64,000 bases of DNA from an uncultured Thermoanaerobaculum sp. (GTDB lineage Bacteria; Acidobacteriota; Thermoanaerobaculia; Thermoanaerobaculales; Thermoanaerobaculaceae), in assembly GCA_937934115.1 (NCBI GenBank), contig CALHAH010000029.1, positions 1 to 64,000 of the forward strand, given 5' to 3'. Within the stretch, counting starts at the first letter, position 1. The number at the start of each line of letters is the position of its first letter. The notes beneath the pieces are model-generated. The model worked only from the letters and a program-made list of their open reading frames with translations. It did no database searches and was not told the DNA's origin. The translations under genes were made by a program, and so were the position numbers. Below, one piece after another: positions 41,794-50,596 of the stretch.

Positions 41794-44700
41794 TCATGGC
41801 GCAGCCGGCAGGCTTGGAACCTTGGTTTCAGGGAGCAGCGAGATCCCCTCATCGCTCACCGCTTGGCGGAAGGGTGCGATTTCCTGCGCCACAAACGTTT
41901 CCAGCTCCGCCAAAGCTTTCGCTAGCTTGCTGCGTCCCTCCGCCAACGTTGCCATTTGCGCCGGGGTTGGTGCCTCCCATGAGGACTGCAGGCCGCCCAT
42001 CGCCTCCCGGATGGTGGTAAGGGCATCGTCAAGCTCCACAATGCCCTTGGTCCCAGGGGGAACCCGGAAAAGCTTTTCCAGCTCTTCAGTGCGGCGCACC
42101 AGCTCCTCGGCTCGCTTCTTAAGACCAGCGGCGACGCTCTCGCCTTTGCCTTGGCTCCTTTGCTCTTTCTCCTTTTCCAGGCGACGGGCTAGCTTGCCAG
42201 AAACCGTCTTCAAATCCTCCCGCAAGTCCAGAAGGTTTCCCACAGCTTCAGCCAAGCATTCTTGCAATGCTCCAGCTTCCAGAATGGCCCGCCATTTAGC
42301 CGCCCGCGCCTCAGCGCTTACGGAAAGGCGGGGGTCTGCCACCACCTCCACCGCTCCCTGCGCTTTCAGCTCCTTATAGGCCACCGTCACCGTGTACAAA
42401 CCCGGGGGCACCTCGGGTCCTCCCCTTTCCCGCCACCACTGCTCCTCGGTGCGAGGGGGGTCTTTAAAAGCGTCGCGCCGCAGGTCCCAGACTACGCGGT
42501 TGAGACCTCGAAAGACACGAGCTTTGAAGGTACGGACAGGGCGACCCTCAGCGTCAGTCACCGTGATGGTGGCTTCCGGCTTTTTCTCCCCTGCCTCCAC
42601 CTGTTCTTCCCGCTGGGGCCCGCGCTGTCGCCCTTGGGCTTCGGCTTCCCCCGGATCGTACTCCGCAAGCTCCGGGGCGGCAACGCTAAAGGTAATGAAC
42701 GCCCCGTAAGGACGGTTTTCGCCCATAAACTCTGTATCCCCAGGAAACCTCGGTCCCGGTCCTTGACTTCGCCGGTACTGCTGAGCATGGGGGATGGGGA
42801 AAAGGTGCAGCGGCTCAGTCAGCACTGCATCCGAAAGCCCACGCAAAGGCGAAATGTCATCCACGATGAAGATGCCACGCCCATGGGTGGCGATGACGAG
42901 GTCGTGGTGGCGGGGGTGCACCACGAGGTCCATTACGGAAACCGTGGGTAAGCCGTTTTCAAACCGCCAGAATTGCTTGCCCCGGTTCTGGGATACGTAA
43001 AGCCCAAACTCAGTACCCACAAATAAGAGGTTTTCATCCAGTGGGTCTTCCTCCACCACCAGGCAATAGCCCCAAAGCTCGGACGTGTTCAAAGGGGTCC
43101 AAGTGGCCCCAAAGTCTTCGGTAACAAAGACGTACGGTGTCCAGTTGCCACGGCGGTGGTCATCAAAAACCACGTAGGCTCGACCCGCCCTGTGCTTGGA
43201 GGCTTCGATATGGGGAATCCAGGTGTTGGCGGGTACGCCTTTAACGTTTTTTTCCACCGATACCCAGCTTTGCCCACCATCGCGGGTCACGTGAATGCGC
43301 CCGTCATCGCTACCCACCCAAATGACCCCCCGCTCAACAGGGGAAGGGGCAATGGTGAGGATGGTTGTGTAGTTTTCCGCGCCGGTAACATCGGGAGTCA
43401 AACCGCCGCTTTCGGTTTGTTTTTGCCACTGGGGGTTGTTGGTGGTGAGGTCGGGGGAGATGATCTCCCACGTGTCCCCCCGGTCACGGGAGCGATGCAC
43501 AAACTGCGATCCGAAGTAAATGGTGGCGGGATCAAAGGGATCTTGCGCAAAGCCGGCGTTCCAGTTGAAGCGCAACTTGACCCCGGGGGGTCCGGCGGGG
43601 CGAATGTCCTTTTGCTCGCCGGTGCGCAGGTTCCAGCGGCGCAAGAAGCCCCCCTGACTCATGGAGTAGCCACGCATGGAGTCCTCAGGATCCGGCGACA
43701 CGTCAAAGCCATCGCCAAACCCCACCTCCTGCCAGTGGTGGTTGCGAATGCCACCGGTTTCCCATACCGAGGACGGCCCACGCCACGAGCCGTTGTCCTG
43801 CAGGCCGCCGTAAACGTGGTAAGGGAGATCCATGTCCACGTTCACGTGGTAGTACTGGGCCAAGGGCAGGTTGGTCACATATCGCCAACTTTCACCGCGA
43901 TTTTCGGAAACCGCCACACCTCCGTCGTTACCCACAATCAAATGCTCCGGGTTTTGCGGGTTGATCCACATGGCGTGGAAATCGGGGTGGATGCCGGTGG
44001 GCCCAGTAGCTAAAGGCCGAAACGTTCTACCCCCGTCATCGGAAACCGATAGCCGCGTAGCCAAATCGTAAATCCGGTTGGGCCAAACGGGGTCGGCGTA
44101 AATGTCGGCGTAGTAAAAGGGCCGATTGCCCACCCGCGAGCCTTCGTTGACCTTGACAAAGGTTTCCCCTCCATTTTCTGAGCGCAAAAGCACGTTGTTT
44201 TTGGCCTCCACAAGGGCATAAACCACCTGTGGTTTCGTTGCGCAAATCGCCAAGCCAATGCGTCCCAGTTCGCCTTCGGGAAGCCCCTCTTTCGGGGAAA
44301 GCTTCTTCCACGAAGCCCCGCCGTCGTAGGTAAGGAACAACCCGGATCCGGGGCCACCGGATTTGAAAAAGTACGGCCACCGCCGGTAGGTCCAAAAAGC
44401 CGCCAAGAGCTTGTCGGGGTTTTGCGGGTCTGCTACCAAATCGGCGCAGCCGGTTTTCTCATCCACATAAAGCACTTTCCTCCAGGTTTGCCCACCGTCC
44501 GTGGTTTTAAACACTCCCCGCTCGGCGTTTTCACCCCACATTTGGCCCAGGGCACACACGTACGCCACGTTGGGGTCCTGAGGGTGCGGAATGATGCGGT
44601 GGATGCGTTCTGTTTTCTCCAAACCCATGTGCTTCCACGTCCGGCCACCGTCTCGGGAAAGCCAAACACCGTACCCCACCGAAGCCGAGTTGCGGGGGTT

Positions 44701-45024
44701 GCCCTCACCCGTGCCCACCCACACCATTTCGCGATTGACCGGGGATACCGCCACAGCGCCAATGGCCGCCACTTTCTCCTGATCGAAGATGGGCTTAAAG
44801 GTGAGCCCGCCATCGGTGGATTTCCAAACGCCACCCGTGGCCGCGCCCACGTACATGGTCACCGGGTTCCCAGGTACGGCGTCAATGGCGGCAATGCGAC
44901 CGCTCATGGCCGCCGGTCCAATGCTTCGAGCCTTAAGGCCAAATACCTGCCGTGAGCTTAAGGCCTCCACACCCTCTCCCAGGATAAAAAAAACCGCCCA
45001 CAAAACCGCAAGCCGCTTTTTCAT
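41794..45024 (-). CDS. Large secreted BNR / sortilin (VPS10)-like beta-propeller protein
   Basis: A 1076-residue protein with a signal peptide (LAVLWAVFFILGEGVEA). About ten Asp-box/BNR repeats are visible: STDGGLTF, SRDGGRTW, TTDGGQTW, TYDGGASW, SENGGETF, SDDGGRTF, SENRGESW, SRDRGDTW, TRDGGQSW and TEDFGATW. Together they form two beta-propellers to about residue 720. The C-terminal 300 residues include a linker with TITVTDAEGRPVRTFKARVF and a helical, charged end. Such proteins are abundant in Acidobacteriota and are often labelled glycosyl hydrolase, but no catalytic residues are identifiable. It may bind or process external polymers. ATG at 45024 has GGGAGGGGG upstream. It lies 70 bases after fumC. 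Confidence 0.85.
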   Translation of the reverse strand: MKKRLAVLWAVFFILGEGVEALSSRQVFGLKARSIGPAAMSGRIAAIDAVPGNPVTMYVGAATGGVWKSTDGGLTFKPIFDQEKVAAIGAVAVSPVNREMVWVGTGEGNPRNSASVGYGVWLSRDGGRTWKHMGLEKTERIHRIIPHPQDPNVAYVCALGQMWGENAERGVFKTTDGGQTWRKVLYVDEKTGCADLVADPQNPDKLLAAFWTYRRWPYFFKSGGPGSGLFLTYDGGASWKKLSPKEGLPEGELGRIGLAICATKPQVVYALVEAKNNVLLRSENGGETFVKVNEGSRVGNRPFYYADIYADPVWPNRIYDLATRLSVSDDGGRTFRPLATGPTGIHPDFHAMWINPQNPEHLIVGNDGGVAVSENRGESWRYVTNLPLAQYYHVNVDMDLPYHVYGGLQDNGSWRGPSSVWETGGIRNHHWQEVGFGDGFDVSPDPEDSMRGYSMSQGGFLRRWNLRTGEQKDIRPAGPPGVKLRFNWNAGFAQDPFDPATIYFGSQFVHRSRDRGDTWEIISPDLTTNNPQWQKQTESGGLTPDVTGAENYTTILTIAPSPVERGVIWVGSDDGRIHVTRDGGQSWVSVEKNVKGVPANTWIPHIEASKHRAGRAYVVFDDHRRGNWTPYVFVTEDFGATWTPLNTSELWGYCLVVEEDPLDENLLFVGTEFGLYVSQNRGKQFWRFENGLPTVSVMDLVVHPRHHDLVIATHGRGIFIVDDISPLRGLSDAVLTEPLHLFPIPHAQQYRRSQGPGPRFPGDTEFMGENRPYGAFITFSVAAPELAEYDPGEAEAQGRQRGPQREEQVEAGEKKPEATITVTDAEGRPVRTFKARVFRGLNRVVWDLRRDAFKDPPRTEEQWWRERGGPEVPPGLYTVTVAYKELKAQGAVEVVADPRLSVSAEARAAKWRAILEAGALQECLAEAVGNLLDLREDLKTVSGKLARRLEKEKEQRSQGKGESVAAGLKKRAEELVRRTEELEKLFRVPPGTKGIVELDDALTTIREAMGGLQSSWEAPTPAQMATLAEGRSKLAKALAELETFVAQEIAPFRQAVSDEGISLLPETKVPSLPAAP

Positions 45025-45094
45025 GGTGCCCCCTCCCCATGGCATGCCCTCTTGTACGCAACGGGCGGGAGCTGGTTTTGCGACCGGGTTACCG

Positions 45095-46480
45095 CTAGCT
45101 TTTCACGACGCCCGCAAGGCGCTCCAAGTCCAGCACGCGCTGCAGCACCTCATTGGGTATCCGCAAGCGTCTACCGGCTTCCCACACCGATAAAGACTGG
45201 GCTTGCGCAAGCTTTGCCACTTCTGCCGCCTTTTCGTACCCCACCTCGCGGGCCAAAACGGTGGCCAGAGCCGGCGAGCCGGCGGCCAATTCTCGGCAGC
45301 GCCTCTCGTTGACCACAAGCCCGCAAAGACAGCGGCCTACCAGTACGCGGCAAGAGGAGGCCAAGAGGTGTGCGGCTGTGTCCAAATTCCAAATTAAAAG
45401 CGGCGCCGCATGGAAGAGGTCCAACTGCGAGAGGGCTTGGCTTTCCACCACTGCCTGCACCAAACCTCGAACCTCCAGCGCCGCTTGCGCCACCGCTTCC
45501 GGAATCACTGGGTTGACCTTTCCGGGCATCAGCGAGGAGCCTGGCTGTACGGGCGGTAGCCGCAACTCTCCCAACCCCCCGTACGGTCCCGAACTGCGCA
45601 AGCGCAGATCCTGGGCCAGGGCAAAAAGTACCCCGGCTACGTGCGCGTAGCTTTGCCCCAAGGCCTGGAGATCGTCCCAGCCGGCAATGCCCACCGCCGG
45701 GTTCGGCATCAGCCGCCACCGTCCCCCTGTCCAGCCTCGAAGAAGCTCCACCGCCCGTTTCGTGGCTTCCGGGCTTGCGTTCAATCCCGAACCCAAGGCC
45801 GTGCCTCCTAGGGGAAGCTCGGCCAGAGGCCCCAAGTCCCGCTGCAGCCTCTCACACGCCCGCTTAAGGCGGCTCGCCCAAGCGTCGAAGATGCGGCCAT
45901 AGGTGGTGGGGACCGCATCCACCAGGTGCGTGCGCCCTAAGGTGACGGTGGTGCGGTAGCGCCTCGCCAGCTGGCGAAGCGCTTCCACCACCTTCAAGGC
46001 TTCGGGAATGACCGTTTGGCTTGCCGCCTCCCAAGCGGCCATGCGGGCAGCCGTAGGGACCACGTCGTTGGAAGATTGACCCAGGTTCACGTGGTCGTTG
46101 GGGTGCACGTAACCCTGGCCTTGCCCCAACTGCTGGCTAGCCAAAAAGGCCAGCACCTCGTTGGCGTTCATGTTGGTGGAGGTAGCAGAGCCGGTCTGGA
46201 ATACGTCCACGGGAAAGTGCTGCCAAAGCCCGTTGTCCAGTACGGTGTCGGCAGCCGCAGCAATGGCACGAGCCAGGGAAGGGGGCAGCAACCCCACCTC
46301 CCCATGGGCAACCGCCATGGCCTTCTTGACCAAGACCAACATTTTGAGAAACGGTACGGGCATAGTCCAGCCAGAAATCGGAAAGTTGGTCACTGCCCTT
46401 GCCGTTTGCGCGCCATACAACGCCTCCTCCGGCACCATCACCTCGCCTTGGGTGTCCTTTTCGCGGCGATGCTTGCTCAT
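45095..46480 (-). CDS. fumC: Class II fumarase (fumarase/aspartase superfamily)
   Basis: A 461-residue superfamily member. TGSATSTNMNANEVLA, HPNDHVNLGQSSND and GSSLMPGKVNPVIPE are the three conserved regions; the last carries the catalytic serine loop. GRTHLVDAVPTTYGR has the histidine typical of fumarases, where aspartases usually have glutamine (GRTQLQD). Hydration of fumarate to malate is therefore the preferred reaction, although aspartate ammonia-lyase activity is not formally excluded. ATG at 46480 is supported by GGGGAGGGG upstream. It is divergent from tsaB. Confidence 0.85.
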   Translation of the reverse strand: MSKHRREKDTQGEVMVPEEALYGAQTARAVTNFPISGWTMPVPFLKMLVLVKKAMAVAHGEVGLLPPSLARAIAAAADTVLDNGLWQHFPVDVFQTGSATSTNMNANEVLAFLASQQLGQGQGYVHPNDHVNLGQSSNDVVPTAARMAAWEAASQTVIPEALKVVEALRQLARRYRTTVTLGRTHLVDAVPTTYGRIFDAWASRLKRACERLQRDLGPLAELPLGGTALGSGLNASPEATKRAVELLRGWTGGRWRLMPNPAVGIAGWDDLQALGQSYAHVAGVLFALAQDLRLRSSGPYGGLGELRLPPVQPGSSLMPGKVNPVIPEAVAQAALEVRGLVQAVVESQALSQLDLFHAAPLLIWNLDTAAHLLASSCRVLVGRCLCGLVVNERRCRELAAGSPALATVLAREVGYEKAAEVAKLAQAQSLSVWEAGRRLRIPNEVLQRVLDLERLAGVVKS

Positions 46481-46511
46481 GGCCCCTCCCCCGCTTAAAA
46501 CCATGAATCTT

Positions 46512-46529
46512 CTGTGGATTTTCCCACAG
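46512..46529. promoter_or_regulatory. Palindrome in the fumC-tsaB divergent region
   Basis: CTGTGG and CCACAG (46512-46517 and 46524-46529) form an inverted repeat with six bases between. It may be an operator acting on either divergent gene. Similarity to a DnaA box is partial and not convincing. Confidence 0.35.
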
Positions 46530-46538
46530 CCGAAGCAC

Positions 46539-46566
46539 TTGCCGCCACCAGCTTGCGTGGCACAAT
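46539..46566 (+). promoter_or_regulatory. tsaB promoter, possibly leaderless
   Basis: TTGCCG (46539-46544), a 16-base spacer, and CACAAT (46561-46566) precede the GTG start at 46573 by only six bases. No Shine-Dalgarno is present. Confidence 0.4.
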
Positions 46567-46572
46567 GAGCTT

Positions 46573-47196
46573 GTGAGGACTGTGTTAGCGCTGTTGGGGT
46601 GTGCCGGACGAGCGGAGGTAGCTCTCGCCTCCCCGTCTTTGCCTAGCACTTCTTTGGTGGCACTAGCAAGCCCCGAGCCCCGAGCCAACTTGCTGCTTGT
46701 GGCGGTGCATCAGGTGCTTAAGGCAGCAAAGGTCCGGGTTGCCGATGTGGATGTGGTGGTGGCTACCACCGGCCCCGGCTCCTTTACCGGCATCCGTAAC
46801 ACCTTGGCTTGCGCTTGGGGGCTTGCGCAAGCGTGTCAGCTACCGGTACACGGTTTTTCCTCGCTGGCGGTGCAAGCAGCCCGCGCGCAAGTGGGGGAAG
46901 TTTTAGCTGTGCAACCGGCACGTAAAGGCTGGGTTTACGCGCAACCATTTACTTGGCACCAAAGCTGGGCACCAACCGCCCCCATCCGGGTGCTTCCCGT
47001 GGAAGAGCTTGCGAACCAACATCTTCCGGTGGTGTCCCCGCCCGGGCTTAAGCTTCCCAACGACGTGACGTTGGCCCCGACCTGGCGCACACCGGTGGAA
47101 GCCCTTTTGGATTTGGGCGTGCTTTTGGAAAACCCCGATAGCAGCACGCTGGTGCCGTGCTACGTGGAGACATTCCCCACCTCGGGGGTGCCCTAA
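46573..47196 (+). CDS. tsaB: tRNA threonylcarbamoyladenosine biosynthesis protein TsaB
   Basis: A 207-residue ASKHA-fold protein. TGPGSFTGIRNTLACAWGLA and HGFSSLAVQA are TsaB (YeaZ) hallmarks. It supports TsaD in t6A37 synthesis on ANN-decoding tRNAs. The N-terminus is slightly atypical: LALLGCAGRAEVALA replaces the usual LAIDTS start, so the metal or ATP site is probably non-functional, as is normal for TsaB. The start is a GTG at 46573 without a ribosome site. Its stop overlaps rimI as TAATG, a common pairing. Confidence 0.88.
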   Translation: MRTVLALLGCAGRAEVALASPSLPSTSLVALASPEPRANLLLVAVHQVLKAAKVRVADVDVVVATTGPGSFTGIRNTLACAWGLAQACQLPVHGFSSLAVQAARAQVGEVLAVQPARKGWVYAQPFTWHQSWAPTAPIRVLPVEELANQHLPVVSPPGLKLPNDVTLAPTWRTPVEALLDLGVLLENPDSSTLVPCYVETFPTSGVP

Positions 47197-47684
47197 TGGC
47201 TGCCTTACCGGAGCCGTTCTTCTGGCGGGAACCGCACTTCTCAGATGTAACAGCGGTGGCGGAGCTGGAGGCTCTGGTCTTTCCGGATCCCTGGCCGCCG
47301 GCACTGTTTGCCACTGAAGTAGGCCAGCCCGAGCGGTTTCAGCGGCTGGTTCTTGCGCCTTCCGGAGAGTTGGCCGCTTACCTTTTTGCCTGCTGGCAGG
47401 TGGACGAGCTCCACATTCTGAAGGTGGCCACCCACCCACGTTTTCAAGGCATGGGCCTGGCCACAGCCCTGCTCACAGCGGCGCAGGAAGAAGCCGAGCG
47501 GCGGCACGGCGCTGGTCTTATTTTGGAAGTGAGGGTTTCCAACCGCAGGGCCATCGAGCTTTACCGCCACCTGGGTTACCACGTGGTGGGGCGGCGGCCG
47601 CGCTACTACCAAAACGGGGAAGACGCGCTGGTCATGTACCGTAAGGTGCGGCCAACCATCCTGCAGCGGTTGGGGTTGACGTGA
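47196..47684 (+). CDS. rimI: Ribosomal-protein-alanine N-acetyltransferase family (GNAT)
   Basis: A 162-residue GNAT acetyltransferase. Its acetyl-CoA-binding motif A is LHILKVATHPRFQGMGLATA, followed by LEVRVSNRRAIELYRHLGY and RPRYYQNGEDALVMYRK, which match RimI. It acetylates protein N-termini, classically ribosomal S18. ATG at 47196 overlaps the tsaB stop by one base. An earlier in-frame ATG at 47157 would extend into tsaB and is less likely. Confidence 0.87.
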   Translation: MAALPEPFFWREPHFSDVTAVAELEALVFPDPWPPALFATEVGQPERFQRLVLAPSGELAAYLFACWQVDELHILKVATHPRFQGMGLATALLTAAQEEAERRHGAGLILEVRVSNRRAIELYRHLGYHVVGRRPRYYQNGEDALVMYRKVRPTILQRLGLT

Positions 47685-47710
47685 CCTTTGCCACAAAACG
47701 TGGCTATACT
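47681..47710 (+). promoter_or_regulatory. Promoter of the MshEN-domain gene
   Basis: GTGACC (47681-47686), an 18-base spacer and TATACT (47705-47710) precede an AAAGGAG ribosome site and the GTG start at 47728. The -35 overlaps the rimI stop codon. Confidence 0.5.
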
Positions 47711-47727
47711 TGCAAAGGAGTAAAAAC

Positions 47728-48864
47728 GTGCGGCGGCTTGGCGAGATTTTGCTAGAGAAGGGCTTCGTTTCGCCCGATGGCTTGCGCTCGGCGCTGGAGG
47801 CATGCCGGCGGCAAGGGGGCAGCCTGGGCGGCTGGCTGATGCGCTTGGGACTTTTGAGCGAGTCAAAGCTCTTGGAGGCCCTGGCCGAGCAGACCGGCTG
47901 CCCACCGGTGAGTGCGTTGGAGCTGGCGGCCGCTCCGCGGGAAATCCGCACCCTCATCCCTTTGAGCTTTGCCAAACGCCACATGGTCGTTGCCTTTGGT
48001 CGCCAAGGGCGAAACTTGGACGTGGCCATGCTCAACCCCAACGACCTGGTGGTTCTGGACGAGCTGGCCAGCATGACGGGCATGGTGGTACGTCCGCACG
48101 TGGCCACGGAAGCAGCTCTTTCCGTAGCCTTAGCCCTTCCCACGGTTCCCCATGCCGAGGCGGGCCCTGCCCCTCCCGGCCCACCCCGCGGCCGCGAGCG
48201 GCAATGGCGACAGTTTTGGCAGGTGGAAGCCAGCGGACCGGAGCTTTTTCGAGCTCTCGATGCCCCCCCTTGGGAGGCGCCCCCTGTGGTCGCCGCCACC
48301 TTCCCCGCCCTCGCCCCAGTGGGTTTGGACGAGGGGCCCTCACGTCCACACATCCCGCACTTGGGAGAAGCTCTTGCCAGCTGTACGCACCGCGATCAAG
48401 TGGGCAAGCTCATCCTTGCCGCCCTGGCGGAGGAAGGCAGGCGCGTGGCCTTGTTCTCACTGCACCACGGCAAGGTGATGGGTTGGATGGGACGGGGGCT
48501 CGATCTCGTGGACGAAGACCTGCACACCTTCATCCTGCCCCTAGACCGTCCGTCGGTATTTTTGAACTTAAGCCGCGGGATGGAGCTGCACGTGGGCCCA
48601 CTGGTGGGTGGGGAGGGCAACGAGGCGCTCCTAGAGGCCCTGGGACCACCCCATCCTTCTGCCGCAGCGGTGGTGCCCATTCGCGTTCGTGGCAAGACCG
48701 TGGCTTTCCTGTGGATGGATCGTGGTGAAGAGGGGGTAGCTGACGTTTCGGTGCCGCAACTTCAGGAAGTGGCACGTCTGGCTGGGCTTGCCCTGGAAAT
48801 GCTGGTGGTGCGACGAAAACTCAAGGCGGTTTCCAGCTTGACAGCAGGGGAAGTGGAGCACTAG
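47728..48864 (+). CDS. MshEN (GspE N-terminal)-domain protein without an ATPase domain
   Basis: A 378-residue protein. Residues about 1-140 resemble the N-terminal domain of type II secretion/type IV pilus ATPases, known to bind c-di-GMP: LGEILLEKGFVSPDGLRSAL, GGWLMRLGLLSESKLLEALA and LIPLSFAKRHMVVAFGRQGR. A proline-rich linker (140-200) leads to a GAF-like C-terminal domain (QVGKLILAALAEEGRRVALFS...AAAVVPIRVRGKTVAFLWMD). No Walker motifs are present. It may be a c-di-GMP-responsive adaptor, which is inference. The GTG at 47728 is chosen for its AAAGGAG site. It is followed by the HU gene. Confidence 0.75.
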   Translation: MRRLGEILLEKGFVSPDGLRSALEACRRQGGSLGGWLMRLGLLSESKLLEALAEQTGCPPVSALELAAAPREIRTLIPLSFAKRHMVVAFGRQGRNLDVAMLNPNDLVVLDELASMTGMVVRPHVATEAALSVALALPTVPHAEAGPAPPGPPRGRERQWRQFWQVEASGPELFRALDAPPWEAPPVVAATFPALAPVGLDEGPSRPHIPHLGEALASCTHRDQVGKLILAALAEEGRRVALFSLHHGKVMGWMGRGLDLVDEDLHTFILPLDRPSVFLNLSRGMELHVGPLVGGEGNEALLEALGPPHPSAAAVVPIRVRGKTVAFLWMDRGEEGVADVSVPQLQEVARLAGLALEMLVVRRKLKAVSSLTAGEVEH

Positions 48865-48903
48865 GCTTTTCCGCCCGCAGTTGGCGGAGGAGGTTTGGCG
48901 GCC

Positions 48904-49173
48904 ATGATCAAAGCGGACCTCGTGAAGGCAGTGAGGGAAACCGTGGACTTGCCCCAGGGCAAAGCGTCAGAAGTCGTTGACGCGATTTTTGAAAGCATGA
49001 GGCAAGCGTTGGTGCGGGGAGAACGCATTGAGCTGCGCGGCTTCGGCGTTTTCTTGGTTAAGGAGCGCAAGCGCGGGATTGGGCGCAACCCGCGCACCGG
49101 CCAGGAGGTGCCGATTCCCCCAGGAAAAACCGTTCGCTTCAAACCTGGGAAAGCCCTCCGCGAGTTAGGCTAG
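48904..49173 (+). CDS. HU/IHF-family DNA-binding protein
   Basis: An 89-residue nucleoid protein. Helical N-terminus (IKADLVKAVRETVDLPQGKA), saddle strand ERIELRGFGVFLVKERK, and the DNA-intercalating arm RNPRTGQEVPIPPGKTVRFKPG with the conserved proline are all present. It bends DNA as a dimer. It resembles IHF as much as HU, so no subunit name is given. ATG at 48904 sits ten bases from GGAGGAGG; a TTG at 48895 is too close to that site. Confidence 0.93.
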   Translation: MIKADLVKAVRETVDLPQGKASEVVDAIFESMRQALVRGERIELRGFGVFLVKERKRGIGRNPRTGQEVPIPPGKTVRFKPGKALRELG

Positions 49174-49178
49174 TTCCT

Positions 49179-50147
49179 GTGGCTGAGCACCACGTGGAGA
49201 TTTTGGCACCTGACGGTGCCTTGCTCAGGGTGTTAAGGCCGCAGCCCCCACGCCAACCCCTGGGTCGCTTGCTGGTACATTTCTTGCTGTTTGTCGCGAC
49301 GCTGGCCACCACTTCCATCGTTGGCGGTTTGATGTTTGCTTCGCCCGAGCTGGACCTTCGCTGGGCACGCTCGGGTTCTTCGGGTTTAGCGTTGTTTTGG
49401 CAGCTGGTAACAAACCGCGAGGTACTCTCTGCTGGCCTTGCCTTTTCCATGCCCCTCATGGCCATCCTCTTGGCCCATGAAATGGGGCATTACGTGGCGT
49501 GCCGCCGACACCATTTAGATGCCACGCTGCCGTTTTTCATTCCTGTGCCCTTTGGCATTGGCACCATGGGGGCGTTCATCCGCATTCGCTCCCCGCTCTT
49601 GACAAAGAGGGAGCTCGTGGACGTGGGGGCTTCCGGGCCTATCGCTGGTTTTCTTTTGAGCTTGCCGGTGCTGGTTTGGGGGATCCTGCAGTCCCAGGTG
49701 GTCCACGAGCTGCCCAAAGGTGGGTACTTGGTTTTTGGGGAGCCGATCCTGTTTAAGATCGTGTCCCGGGTCATCCATCCAGAACTGGCAGCGGGTGCGG
49801 ATCTACTCCTCCACCCCACTGCCTATGCAGCGTGGATTGGCCTTTTGGTCACAGCCCTGAACCTCTTACCCTTTGGGCAACTGGACGGTGGCCATATTAC
49901 GTATGCGGCTTTGGGGAGAATTCACCGGCTCGTAGCGTGGCCGCTGCTTTTCTTTTTGGTGGTCTTGGGCTTTAAGTGGACAGGGTGGTGGATTTGGGCC
50001 ATCGTGGCGCTGGTCATGGGCGTTCGCCACCCCTGGGTCCCGGGAGAGGATGACCCGTTCCCTCCTGACCGCCGCTGGGTGGTGGCCGCCAGCTGGGTCA
50101 TTTTCCTCTTGAGCTTTACGCCGGAACCCATCAAGGTAGTCCCCTAG
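49179..50147 (+). CDS. Site-2 protease-like membrane metalloprotease (peptidase M50)
   Basis: A 322-residue protein with about seven to eight membrane helices. The zinc motif is LLAHEMGHYVACRRH, and the third ligand lies in LNLLPFGQLDGGH. VGASGPIAGFLLSLPVL matches the family's GxxxN/S/PxxG helix. There is no PDZ domain, unlike RseP. It would cleave membrane-embedded regulators. The start is a GTG at 49179, five bases after the HU stop and without a clear ribosome site, so translational coupling is likely. Its stop overlaps the convergent dtd stop by four bases. Confidence 0.88.
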   Translation: MAEHHVEILAPDGALLRVLRPQPPRQPLGRLLVHFLLFVATLATTSIVGGLMFASPELDLRWARSGSSGLALFWQLVTNREVLSAGLAFSMPLMAILLAHEMGHYVACRRHHLDATLPFFIPVPFGIGTMGAFIRIRSPLLTKRELVDVGASGPIAGFLLSLPVLVWGILQSQVVHELPKGGYLVFGEPILFKIVSRVIHPELAAGADLLLHPTAYAAWIGLLVTALNLLPFGQLDGGHITYAALGRIHRLVAWPLLFFLVVLGFKWTGWWIWAIVALVMGVRHPWVPGEDDPFPPDRRWVVAASWVIFLLSFTPEPIKVVP

Positions 50148-50596
50148 CTGGCCGTGGGTTTGCTTTCCCAAAGGAGCGTGACCGGCCCGTCGTTAACCAG
50201 CTCCACCTCCATGTGCGCGCCGAAAATTCCGGTACGCACCGGCACCCCGTGACCTCGAATAGCATTTGCTAAAGCTTCAAAAAGCGGTCGTGCCACCTCC
50301 GGCGGCGCCGCACCATCGAATGACGGACGGCGACCCCTGGTAATCGAACCCGCCAACGTGAACTGCGAAACCAAAAGCACACTGCCCCCCACTGCCGCCA
50401 GGGGGAGGTTCATCTTTCCCTCCTCGTCTTCGAAAACCCGCAAGGTTGCAAAGCGCTCAGCAGCTTTCCTTACCTCGGCAACGCCGTCTCCCTTTTCCAC
50501 TGCCACGAAAATCAACAGACCCTTGCCAATCCCCGCAACCCTTTCCCCGTCAACGCGAACCTCTGCCCGCGACACCCTTTGAATTAAGGCTTTCAT
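50144..50596 (-). CDS. dtd: D-aminoacyl-tRNA deacylase
   Basis: A 150-residue homodimeric proofreading enzyme releasing D-amino acids from tRNA. MKALIQRVSRAEVRVDGERV at the start, SQFTLAGSITRGRRPSF (the SQxTL motif) and ELVNDGPVTLLWES (the NxGPVT motif with its cross-subunit proline) are diagnostic. ATG at 50596 overlaps the murJ stop as ATGA. Confidence 0.95.
   Translation of the reverse strand: MKALIQRVSRAEVRVDGERVAGIGKGLLIFVAVEKGDGVAEVRKAAERFATLRVFEDEEGKMNLPLAAVGGSVLLVSQFTLAGSITRGRRPSFDGAAPPEVARPLFEALANAIRGHGVPVRTGIFGAHMEVELVNDGPVTLLWESKPTAS

Noticed and set aside
46512-46529. DnaA boxes or replication origin
   Set aside because: Only one partial match to the DnaA consensus is present. 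There is no AT-rich element, no dnaA or dnaN neighbour and no cluster of boxes.
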